In this document: piece after piece, positions 1-4,530 of the stretch
Position numbering within the stretch: position 1 is the first letter of the stretch
Layout: each line of letters opens with the position of its first letter
Assembly (NCBI GenBank): GCA_903873045.1
Contig: CAIQND010000052.1
Span: 1 to 18,629, forward strand
Direction of reading: 5' to 3'
DNA length: 18,629 nt
Source of the DNA: an uncultured Methylococcaceae bacterium
Lineage (GTDB): Bacteria; Pseudomonadota; Gammaproteobacteria; Methylococcales; Methylomonadaceae
Translations under genes and position numbers: made by a program
The notes under the pieces: generated by a model
Seen by the model: the letters and a program-made list of their open reading frames with translations, nothing else
The model's database searches: none
Told to the model about the DNA's origin: nothing

Positions 1-166
1 CCGATTTAACGCCGTTTAAGAACGATGTTCGACCAATAGGGATTACGGGGGGAATGTTTCTTTTTGCGCTGCCGGTGATTTGCCATAACCTGAGAAAGCC
101 GGTTTCGGGTAGTTGGTGCGGGGTCGGTGTTACATTTTGGGGCTTAAGGCTTGTTGATAACTTCAT
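1..166 (-). CDS. AlpA-family regulatory protein, 5' part only (cut by window edge)
   Basis: I translated this by hand on the minus strand. The frame is open from the ATG at 166 to base 1, giving about 55 residues without a stop. After a short polar leader it reads LPETGFLRLWQITG, then IPPVIPIGRTSFLNGVKS. This arrangement (GFLRL near the start, then IPPxIPxxxxxxxxGVKSG) is typical of P4-like AlpA proteins, small helix-turn-helix regulators or excision factors carried next to integrases. An in-frame ATG at 175 is also possible, but the AGG at about 176-179 touches it, whereas it is well spaced from the ATG at 166. The DNA-contacting C-terminal half lies outside the window. The integrase at 1308-2528 on the same strand supports the call. 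Family assignment is by motif memory only. Confidence 0.62.
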   Translation of the reverse strand, partial: MKLSTSLKPQNVTPTPHQLPETGFLRLWQITGSAKRNIPPVIPIGRTSFLNGVKS

Positions 167-253
167 TTTGTACATCCTGAATAGTTGTTGTATTAGGTTG
201 TACTTTAACGAGAATTAAATTAATTGAATACTGCAACGGTTGCACCGTTTAAG

Positions 254-303
254 GTGCCACCATTGCTCAATGCCTTGCTGTTAGTGGCTTTAAAGGGTGG
301 CAC
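254..303. other. Inverted repeat downstream of the 249-aa gene
   Basis: GTGCCACC at 254-261 is matched by GGTGGCAC at 296-303, a perfect 8-bp stem with a 34-nt loop, ending exactly at the stop codon of the minus-strand gene at 303. No clear U-run follows on the minus strand, so it is at best a weak terminator. The rest of 167-302 shows no gene. Confidence 0.3.
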
Positions 304-1052
304 TATTTACCTGAAATACGTCCCGATCCTGCCCATTCAGGCCTTATAATTGTTGCGGCACTTTCAGCCAATGATTGAGTTAATCCCTTCTCTTTAAGCC
401 AACTAACAATATCTTTAGTTACCGGCCATGTATCTTTTTCGTCTCTGTGCGCATTAATCCAAAATTGTTCACTTGCTTGTTGCAGTGCTGCAAGTCGTTC
501 TGATCTGTTGGGGTTTGCCGGTCTTGATCCTGCTCTTTGTTCAATTGCTGGAGACTTTTTTGCTTTAATTGAAAAGACATCAGCAAATGAGAGTTCATCA
601 TCAATTGGAGGTATTTTTTTATTTGGATTGCTAAACTCAAGTATCTTGTTTGTAGGTATTAATCCATCAAAACGGCTTTTTATTTTCAGGTCATTATGGG
701 CTATTTCATGTTCAATACGAATATAATCATTAGCCAATACAGAAAATTCTTTAAAGTCTTCTTCCCCTGATATTGCCTCGTAGATACAAATATAATCATC
801 TTCATCTTCGTCTTTTTTACAAATAAAAAAGGTCGGTCTATCTATGATGGTTTCATCATCAAATAACCACTTTTCAACGTATGAACTACTGCTAATCCTG
901 TAATTATTATCTTCCATGTAGCCTATATAACATTTTATGCTTTCAGCGAGTTCTGAATAAGGCTCAATGCCCATTACTACAAAAGGCACTCTTTCGGTTT
1001 CATAGTATTGGTTCGGAAATGATTCAGTTTTGTATATTTCAAATAAAGACAA
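303..1052 (-). CDS. Uncharacterised 249-aa accessory protein of the integrated element
   Basis: I do not recognise this protein. The start is a TTG at 1052 (reads MSLFEIYKTE), supported by a GGAG ribosome-binding site six bases upstream. No signal peptide or membrane segment is evident. The first 130 residues are mixed and acidic (EDEDD around residues 83-87). A basic, Pro/Ser-rich linker spans about 165-185 (SPAIEQRAGSRPANPNR), and the C-terminal 60 residues look like a compact helical domain with Trp and charged residues (FWINAHRDEKDTWP, then VSWLKEKGL). Low-complexity linker plus helical tail suggests a two-domain protein. It lies between the integrase and an AlpA-like gene, all on one strand, so it is probably element cargo or a regulatory protein. 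No function is proposed. Confidence 0.6.
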   Translation of the reverse strand: MSLFEIYKTESFPNQYYETERVPFVVMGIEPYSELAESIKCYIGYMEDNNYRISSSSYVEKWLFDDETIIDRPTFFICKKDEDEDDYICIYEAISGEEDFKEFSVLANDYIRIEHEIAHNDLKIKSRFDGLIPTNKILEFSNPNKKIPPIDDELSFADVFSIKAKKSPAIEQRAGSRPANPNRSERLAALQQASEQFWINAHRDEKDTWPVTKDIVSWLKEKGLTQSLAESAATIIRPEWAGSGRISGK

Positions 1053-1150
1053 GCAACACTCCGTTAAGGTGTAATCGTTACGAAGGGAATAACCGGAAAT
1101 TGGGTAACGAGTCCAACTTGTAAGCCGCTAAGCCTATCCGGTTATGATGA

Positions 1151-1294
1151 TTATATCAGATGTGGCATTTTTAGCATTACGCCAATAATCAAAGCCGTTT
1201 GAATAATGCTGACAATAATAATTAACCGGATTAAGTCCTTTCTAAACCGCTCGAAACTACTTTTTAAATCCAAGTCCTTCACATCCGCTTCCAT
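1151..1294 (-). CDS. Possible small single-pass membrane protein (47 aa)
   Basis: A short frame on the minus strand, found by hand: ATG at 1294, TAA at 1151-1153. The first 23 residues are charged and helical (MEADVKDLDLKSSFERFRKD), followed by a hydrophobic run of about 20 residues (LIIIVSIIQTALIIGVML). This gives a soluble helix plus one transmembrane helix. The frame stays open upstream to a GTG at 1315, inside the integrase 3' end, which would give 54 residues and overlap the integrase stop by several bases. That overlap is consistent with translational coupling. Small proteins of this build (charged coiled coil plus C-terminal TM) are common in bacteria, but I cannot assign a family. Codon usage and length are too short to be decisive. 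Confidence 0.45.
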   Translation of the reverse strand: MEADVKDLDLKSSFERFRKDLIRLIIIVSIIQTALIIGVMLKMPHLI

Positions 1295-1307
1295 CTGCTT
1301 AAGTCCG

Positions 1308-2528
1308 TTAACCACTCTTGGCTTTAAACGCGATCACTTGAGCGCCATTCTTTAAGCTGTCCAGGTAATCACTCCAGGCTTGCATCATCTTATGACGTTC
1401 TGGCAAGTGTGACGTCCGGTTGTAGGCGCGTCCGTTGGCATCTCGTACCGCGTGGGCTAATTGATGATCTATAAAATCAGGTCGAAAGCCCAGCACCTCA
1501 TCAAGAATGGTTCTAGCCATTGCCCTAAAGCCGTGGACGCTCATTTCTGTTTTATCAAAGCCCATACGGCGTAAAGCTGCCAACATGGCGACATCTGACA
1601 TGGCTCTTGAGCCGTTTGGAGTTCTGGCACAGGGAAACACAAAGCGGCCATTGCCTGTGAGCGGGTGCATATTGGTTAAAATCTCAATGGCTTGGTTTGA
1701 TAAGGGGACGATGTGCGGGGTTTTGGTTTTTGGTACCAGATAGCGCCATTCTTTAGCGTCTAAGTCGATATGCGCCCATTCTGCGTGTCTCAATTCGCCA
1801 GGTCTAACAAATACCAAGGGTGCAAGCTGTAAGGCTGATTTGACCACGAAAGAGCCGGTATAACTGTCAATGGCTCGTAACAGGGGCGCGGCTTGCTTGG
1901 GGTCTGTCATTGCTGCGAAGTTTCCGCCTTTGGTGGGTGGTAATGCGCCGCGTAAATCGGGGGTTATGTCTCGATCAACTCGACCGGTTGCCACGGCGTA
2001 CCTAAACACCTGTCCACAAATTTGTAGGGTTCTGTGGGCGGTTTCAATCGTGCCACGATCTTCAACACGACGTAAACAGGCAAGAATATCTTTAGGCAAA
2101 ATAGCGGTTATGGGTTGACTGCCCAGCCAGGGAAAAACATTTCTTTCCAGCATCCTTTTGGAGCGGTTGTTTTTATCGTCCCAGTCATCAATCTTTTTTA
2201 AGCCCCATTCTCTGGCTATAATTTCAAAGCTGTTTGCTGACCCCGCCGATCTTGATTCTTTAACGGCTTTTTTATTTTCGCTTGGGTCAATACCGTCTGC
2301 TATTTGCTTTCTGGCTACCTCTCTTTTTTCTCTGGCTTCCTTCAAGGTGGTTTCGGGATAAATCCCAAGGGCTAAAGTTTTCCGCTTGTCATTGAATCGG
2401 TAATCAAGGCGAAAATATTTGCTCCCATTGGTATGGATGAGTAAGTACATACCCTTTTCATCAGGTATCTTGTAAGACTTGTCTGTGCGTGGCTTTGCGG
2501 CTTTTATGGCGGTATCTGAAATAGGCAT
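1308..2528 (-). CDS. int: Tyrosine recombinase / integrase (P4 type, DUF4102 N-terminus)
   Basis: The enzyme catalyses site-specific integration and excision of the surrounding element. It is full length for the family (406 aa). Residues about 1-85 form the DUF4102 arm-binding domain (MPISDTAIKAAKPRTDKSYK, LGIYPETTLKEARE). Residues about 100-200 form the core-binding SAM-like domain, and 210-390 the catalytic domain. Catalytic residues can be read in order: Arg242 in VFVRPGELR, Lys269 in PKTKTPH, His332 and Arg335 in VHGFRAMART, His355/359 in IDHQLAH and the nucleophile Tyr369 in GRAYNRTSH. All five are present, so it should be active. It starts 164 bp from the 3' end of the tmRNA gene, a classical target for this integrase class. 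A consensus promoter with repeated boxes lies just upstream. Confidence 0.95.
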   Translation of the reverse strand: MPISDTAIKAAKPRTDKSYKIPDEKGMYLLIHTNGSKYFRLDYRFNDKRKTLALGIYPETTLKEAREKREVARKQIADGIDPSENKKAVKESRSAGSANSFEIIAREWGLKKIDDWDDKNNRSKRMLERNVFPWLGSQPITAILPKDILACLRRVEDRGTIETAHRTLQICGQVFRYAVATGRVDRDITPDLRGALPPTKGGNFAAMTDPKQAAPLLRAIDSYTGSFVVKSALQLAPLVFVRPGELRHAEWAHIDLDAKEWRYLVPKTKTPHIVPLSNQAIEILTNMHPLTGNGRFVFPCARTPNGSRAMSDVAMLAALRRMGFDKTEMSVHGFRAMARTILDEVLGFRPDFIDHQLAHAVRDANGRAYNRTSHLPERHKMMQAWSDYLDSLKNGAQVIAFKAKSG

Positions 2529-2529
2529 T

Positions 2530-2579
2530 TGACGGTATAAGATTCTTAAAAGTTGAATATACCGTTATTTATACCGTCA
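2530..2579. repeat. Three TATACCGT(C/T)A boxes over the integrase promoter
   Basis: TATACCGTTA at 2558-2567 and TATACCGTCA at 2570-2579 are direct repeats 12 bp apart. TGACGGTATA at 2530-2539 is the exact inverse of the second. One copy overlaps the -10 element, one the predicted start of transcription, and one lies next to the integrase start codon. This arrangement suits an operator for a repressor or an arm/Xis-type site; AlpA-like protein or the integrase itself are the candidate binders (inference). Confidence 0.55.
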
Positions 2580-2596
2580 TAATATTTGGATGTCAA
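2568..2596 (-). promoter_or_regulatory. Sigma-70 promoter of the integrase
   Basis: On the minus strand TTGACA (2596-2591) and TATAAA (2573-2568) are separated by 17 bp, a near-perfect sigma-70 promoter. The predicted start of transcription is near 2561, about 33 nt before the integrase start codon. It overlaps the TATACCGT repeats. Confidence 0.7.
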
Positions 2597-2621
2597 CGAA
2601 CCTTATTGAACCTTACGGGCA

Positions 2622-2657
2622 TAAAAAAACCCGCTAAGCCTTATGACTTGCGGGTTT
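2622..2657 (-). terminator. Intrinsic terminator downstream of tmRNA
   Basis: On the minus strand AAACCCGC (2657-2650) pairs with GCGGGTTT (2634-2627), an 8-bp stem with a 15-nt loop, followed by a run of seven T. It lies 35 nt past the CCA end of tmRNA, inside the integrated element if the crossover is in the tmRNA 3' end. Confidence 0.85.
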
Positions 2658-2691
2658 ATTATATCTCTTTGTACATCGTTGAATCTTGAAT

Positions 2692-2730
2692 TGGTGGAGG
2701 CGGGGGGAATTGAACCCCCGTCCGCAAGTA
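2692..2730. other. Probable attachment site junction at the ssrA 3' end
   Basis: The last bases of tmRNA (T-arm and acceptor stem, CCA at 2694-2692) adjoin the integrase promoter region. Integrases of this family commonly recombine within the 3' end of tRNA or tmRNA genes and restore the gene. The exact core cannot be defined, because no second copy of the ssrA end was seen in the window; it should lie left of base 1. Confidence 0.5.
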
Positions 2731-2939
2731 CTCCGCCATAAGGTCTACATGCTTATCTCGCTCTTTATTTTAGCTAATGACTACCCGTCGAGCCAAGAAA
2801 ATCATCAGCGATTCCGTAAGGTTTTAGCGCATCCATACCGGACAGACTTCAGCGCGATCTTATGTATATGACCTCTGAGCGTTCAGCGAACTGAACTCCA
2901 CCCGCATAAGCACAGATGGTCAAAGGAATGGTGCTGTGT

Positions 2940-2978
2940 TTAAGCAGCTAGAGCCATTGAGTAGTTTTCGTCATTTGC
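2940..2978 (-). other. tmRNA tag-peptide reading frame (ANDENYSMALAA)
   Basis: The resume codon GCA (2978-2976) begins a 12-codon frame ending in TAA (2942-2940), translated ANDENYSMALAA. Compared with the E. coli encoded tag ANDENYALAA it carries two extra residues (SM) before the ALAA degradation signal. The ANDENY adaptor-binding part and the ALAA end recognised by ClpXP/ClpAP are unchanged. Confidence 0.92.
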
Positions 2979-3075
2979 GAATACTTAAGTTTCAGTAGAT
3001 TTTACGAGGTGTACTGTCCTCGGCATGCGCTTAAGGTTTTGCTACCCACGTCGAAGCCATGTCGCCCCCAAGTGG

Positions 3076-3106
3076 TATGCAGGCTAAAAGACTTAGCCTT
3101 TATCAA
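3076..3106 (-). promoter_or_regulatory. Possible tmRNA promoter
   Basis: TTGATA (3106-3101) and TGCATA (3081-3076) are 19 bp apart and end six bases before the 5' end of mature tmRNA. The spacer contains a 7-bp hairpin (AGGCTAA/TTAGCCT). The -10 is poor, so this could instead be a processed leader with a promoter further upstream. Confidence 0.3.
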
Positions 3107-3173
3107 AAAACTCAAGCAGGTAGTTAGCATTAAAAATAAGCGGACTATCTTGTTGAGTTGTTTTTGATTTTTA

Positions 3174-3219
3174 GTGCCTGCTGCAAGAACACGCTGTGTT
3201 TGCAGCAGGCGCTTTTTTT
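3174..3219. terminator. Strong hairpin after the first csp gene, T-run on the plus strand
   Basis: A 13-bp stem (GTGCCTGCTGCAA at 3174-3186 with TTGCAGCAGGCGC at 3200-3212, one G-U) begins three bases beyond the stop codon of the csp gene. Seven T follow on the plus strand, so by sequence it terminates plus-strand transcription best. In the csp direction it has no U-run and may act as a 3' stabiliser or weak terminator. Confidence 0.6.
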
Positions 3220-3221
3220 CT

Positions 3222-3434
3222 TTAGATAACAGTTACGTTTTCTGCTTGTGGGCCTTTTTGACCTTGAGTTACAGTAAACTGTACTTTTTGGCCTTCATCA
3301 AGTGATTTGTAACCACCTGAATTATTGATTTGTTGAAAATGTACGAATACATCAGGACCGGAAGCTTGTTCGATAAAGCCGAAGCCTTTATCAGAGTTAA
3401 ACCATTTAACGGTACCAGTAGTAATTGTTGACAT
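3222..3434 (-). CDS. Cold-shock domain protein, copy 1 (70 aa)
   Basis: CspA-type single-strand nucleic-acid chaperone made of one OB-fold. RNP1 (KGFGFIEQ, residues about 15-22) and RNP2 (VFVHFQ, about 29-34) are intact, and the length equals that of E. coli Csp proteins. The ATG at 3434 is preferred because it aligns with the second copy (MSTITTGTVKWFN) and has AGGA upstream. A longer frame beginning at 3470 is leader sequence. It is transcribed from a consensus promoter at 3588-3615 with a leader near 147 nt, as usual for cold-inducible csp genes. It is 87% or so identical to the second copy and belongs to a tandem duplication that also includes the 5' end of tmRNA. Confidence 0.95.
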   Translation of the reverse strand: MSTITTGTVKWFNSDKGFGFIEQASGPDVFVHFQQINNSGGYKSLDEGQKVQFTVTQGQKGPQAENVTVI

Positions 3435-3581
3435 AATGAAGTCCTGTAAAAATTTAGATAAAAAAGCCATTACGGCCGATAAAGCTAAGAAATTTTGAAA
3501 TTACTAAATGATACAAGGACGAGCTACTACTAGGAGAAACATCGAAACGGTGAACAGAGGGTAAATCATATTTTCAAGCTG
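3435..3581 (-). promoter_or_regulatory. Long conserved 5' leader of csp copy 1
   Basis: The predicted start of transcription is near 3581, giving a leader of about 147 nt. Its first 68 bases (3580-3513) are nearly identical to the leader of the other csp copy (4214-4147). It contains CTCCT, which could mask the AGGA ribosome-binding site, and an upstream ORF. Long structured leaders controlling temperature-dependent translation are known for csp genes; the mechanism here is inferred. Confidence 0.6.
3504..3569 (-). CDS. Upstream ORF in csp copy 1 leader (21 aa)
   Basis: ATG at 3569, TAG at 3506-3504. The peptide is hydrophobic and shares YPLFTVSMFLLVV and RPC with the frame in the second leader. 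Between copies there are three silent and three conservative amino-acid changes and no frameshift, though the stop differs by one codon. No Shine-Dalgarno sequence is visible; the ATG lies only about 12 nt from the predicted transcript start. It may be a leader peptide, or it may be open by chance within a conserved RNA structure. Confidence 0.35.
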   Translation of the reverse strand: MIYPLFTVSMFLLVVARPCII

Positions 3582-3587
3582 TGTTGC

Positions 3588-3615
3588 ATTATAAATATTA
3601 TTTTATAAATGTCAA
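3588..3615 (-). promoter_or_regulatory. Consensus sigma-70 promoter of csp copy 1
   Basis: TTGACA (3615-3610) and TATAAT (3593-3588), both perfect, are separated by 16 bp. The second csp copy has the same two hexamers and spacing. Confidence 0.85.
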
Positions 3616-3621
3616 ATTAAT

Positions 3622-3715
3622 TTTCTGTAGATTTTATGAGGTGTACAGTCCTCAATTTGTGCTTAAGGTTTTGCTGCCCATCGGAAGTTTTATGGGCTTC
3701 TGATGTGGATTACAG
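3622..3715 (-). pseudogene. Truncated tmRNA 5' copy retaining the PK1 pseudoknot
   Basis: About 50 of 58 bases (3623-3679) match tmRNA 2991-3047. PK1 is complete: stem 1 is 3637-3641 with 3650-3654, and stem 2 is 3625-3629 with 3644-3648. Compared with tmRNA, stem 1 has C-G changed to T-A, and stem 2 has A-T changed to T-A, both fully compensated. The tRNA-like 5' strand GGGGGCG is gone and replaced by a small hairpin (GCCCAT/ATGGGC, 3696-3675 region). The tag frame and the 3' half are absent, so it cannot be a working tmRNA. Promoter-like TTGTTA and TGTAAT (3739-3709, 19-bp spacer) persist at the place equivalent to the tmRNA promoter. It could be a decaying relic or a small RNA; it lies directly upstream of the promoter of csp copy 1. 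Confidence 0.75.
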
Positions 3716-3805
3716 GCTACAAGCAATAGCCGTTAACAATCAAGCGTTAGTGCCTAACAAAAAAAATAAGTTGATTGTTTTTGTTGTGCATCTTGTTTGA
3801 TTTTT

Positions 3806-3843
3806 AAAGCAGGCTGCCTGGCACTTTTTGCGAGGCAGCCTGC
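3806..3843 (-). terminator. Hairpin terminator of csp copy 2
   Basis: An 11-bp perfect stem (GCAGGCTGCCT on the minus strand at 3843-3833 with AGGCAGCCTGC at 3819-3809) begins 10 nt after the stop codon of the gene and is followed by TTT. The short U-run makes it a modest terminator, so some read-through into the tmRNA relic and csp copy 1 is possible. Confidence 0.65.
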
Positions 3844-3853
3844 AGGTAATCAT

Positions 3854-4069
3854 TTAGATGATGACGCTTACATTTTCAGCTTGTGGGCCTTTTGGGCCTT
3901 GTGTTACGCTGAATTGTACGTTTTGGCCTTCATCAAGAGACTTGTAGCCGCCTGAGTTTTGGATTTGTTGAAAATGTACGAAAACGTCGGGGCCTGATTT
4001 TTGTTCAATAAAGCCGAAGCCTTTGTCAGAGTTAAACCATTTAACGGTGCCAGTAGTAATTGTAGACAT
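3854..4069 (-). CDS. Cold-shock domain protein, copy 2 (71 aa)
   Basis: A second CspA-type RNA/DNA chaperone. It is one OB-fold with RNP1 (KGFGFIEQ) and RNP2 (VFVHFQ) intact, and one residue longer than copy 1 at the C-terminus (VSVII versus VTVI). Differences from copy 1 are few and mild (A to K at 23, N to Q near 37, K to N near 50, T to S near 54, Q to P near 59). The start ATG at 4069 is preceded by AGGA. It has its own promoter (4222-4249) and a leader of about 146 nt, homologous to that of copy 1. Both copies keep promoter, leader, gene and hairpin, so both are probably expressed, likely on cold shock or growth resumption as in other csp genes. Confidence 0.95.
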   Translation of the reverse strand: MSTITTGTVKWFNSDKGFGFIEQKSGPDVFVHFQQIQNSGGYKSLDEGQNVQFSVTQGPKGPQAENVSVII

Positions 4070-4215
4070 GATAATTCCTATAAAATATTAAGTAAAAAGC
4101 CTTTGGGGCGGAGTAAAGCAGGGAAATTTAGAAATTACTTAATGAAACAAGGACGAGAAACTACAAGGAGAAACATCGAAACGGTAAACAGAGGGTAAGT
4201 CATATTTTCAAGCTA
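4070..4215 (-). promoter_or_regulatory. Long conserved 5' leader of csp copy 2
   Basis: From a predicted start near 4215 to the ATG at 4069 gives about 146 nt. The 5'-most 68 bases (4214-4147) closely match the leader of copy 1. The ATG-proximal half has diverged. It contains CTCCTT, complementary to the AGGA before the gene. Confidence 0.6.
4135..4203 (-). CDS. Upstream ORF in csp copy 2 leader (22 aa)
   Basis: ATG at 4203, TAA at 4137-4135. Hydrophobic peptide sharing YPLFTVSMFLLVV and RPC with the frame in the other leader. Same position relative to promoter and gene in both copies. No ribosome-binding site is apparent, so translation is uncertain. Confidence 0.35.
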   Translation of the reverse strand: MTYPLFTVSMFLLVVSRPCFIK

Positions 4216-4221
4216 GAACGT

Positions 4222-4249
4222 ATTATAAGCATTATCTGATGACTGTCAA
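4222..4249 (-). promoter_or_regulatory. Consensus sigma-70 promoter of csp copy 2
   Basis: TTGACA (4249-4244) and TATAAT (4227-4222) with 16-bp spacing, identical hexamers and spacing to the promoter of csp copy 1. Confidence 0.85.
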
Positions 4250-4316
4250 ATATTATTTTCTTTTTAAAACTTAATCATCAAGTTTTCTTACCTTGACTTT
4301 GAGTACCAGAAACCGC

Positions 4317-4455
4317 GTAGGCCGGAATAAGGCTTTTCGAGCGCAAGCGAGAATAAGCGTTTCCGGCGCTATACACGAGAATTTCGAAAACGCCACCACG
4401 CGCTACGCCCTTCGACAAGCTCAGGACAGGCTTGGGTGGTCTTATTCCGGCCTGC
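4317..4455. repeat. Palindromic intergenic repeat element (about 139 bp, MITE/REP-like)
   Basis: The ends are inverted repeats: GTAGGCCGGAATAAG (4317-4331) and CTTATTCCGGCCTGC (4441-4455), 14 of 15 matching. The interior contains CCTTCGACAAGCTCAGGACAGG (about 4410-4431 in part), a sequence type seen as a dispersed repeat in many bacterial genomes. The plus-strand open frame across it looks spurious. No transposase is present, so it would be non-autonomous. Confidence 0.6.
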
Positions 4456-4530
4456 GTCGAAAATCTACATGCGATTTACAGTGGGTAACATAATGCTATA
4501 ACGCAGAAATAGAACAGGTTAGGGCGGATG

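Larger units (their letters stand above)
2692..3069 (-). ncRNA. ssrA: Transfer-messenger RNA (tmRNA, 10Sa RNA)
   Basis: tmRNA rescues ribosomes stalled on broken mRNA and adds a degradation tag. The 5' end GGGGGCG (3069-3063) pairs with CGCCTCC before the discriminator A and encoded CCA (2702-2692), forming the seven-pair acceptor stem. The T-arm with GGTTCAATTCC is visible near the 3' end. The region GCATGCCGAGG...CCTCGTAAA matches the E. coli PK1 pseudoknot. The length of 378 nt is normal for a one-piece tmRNA. The tag reading frame is at 2978-2940. The 3' end is the likely target of the neighbouring integrase; the acceptor stem is intact, so insertion has not broken the gene. Confidence 0.97.
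2990..4262. repeat. Tandem duplication of [tmRNA 5' end + csp + csp leader/promoter], unit about 632 bp
   Basis: Unit 1 runs about 2991-3617 and unit 2 about 3622-4260. Order in each: tmRNA PK1 and 5' region, csp downstream hairpin, csp gene, leader with upstream ORF, promoter. Corresponding positions are offset by 632 (PK1) to 635 (csp start). Identity is high in the coding region, the leader and PK1, and low in the 3' hairpins, which differ in sequence but keep the hairpin. The junction lies near 3617-3624, where csp promoter upstream sequence passes straight into tmRNA sequence. Confidence 0.85.

Noticed and set aside
2686..2871. Plus-strand frame reading WWRRGELNPRPQV
   Set aside because: It is the antisense of the tmRNA 3' end, a well-known spurious translation of the T-arm region.
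4001..4198. Plus-strand frame across the csp copy 2 leader
   Set aside because: Antisense to the csp gene and leader, no supporting features; the minus strand explains the conservation.
4293..4493. Plus-strand 66-aa frame
   Set aside because: It lies across a palindromic repeat and has no ribosome-binding site or recognisable motif.
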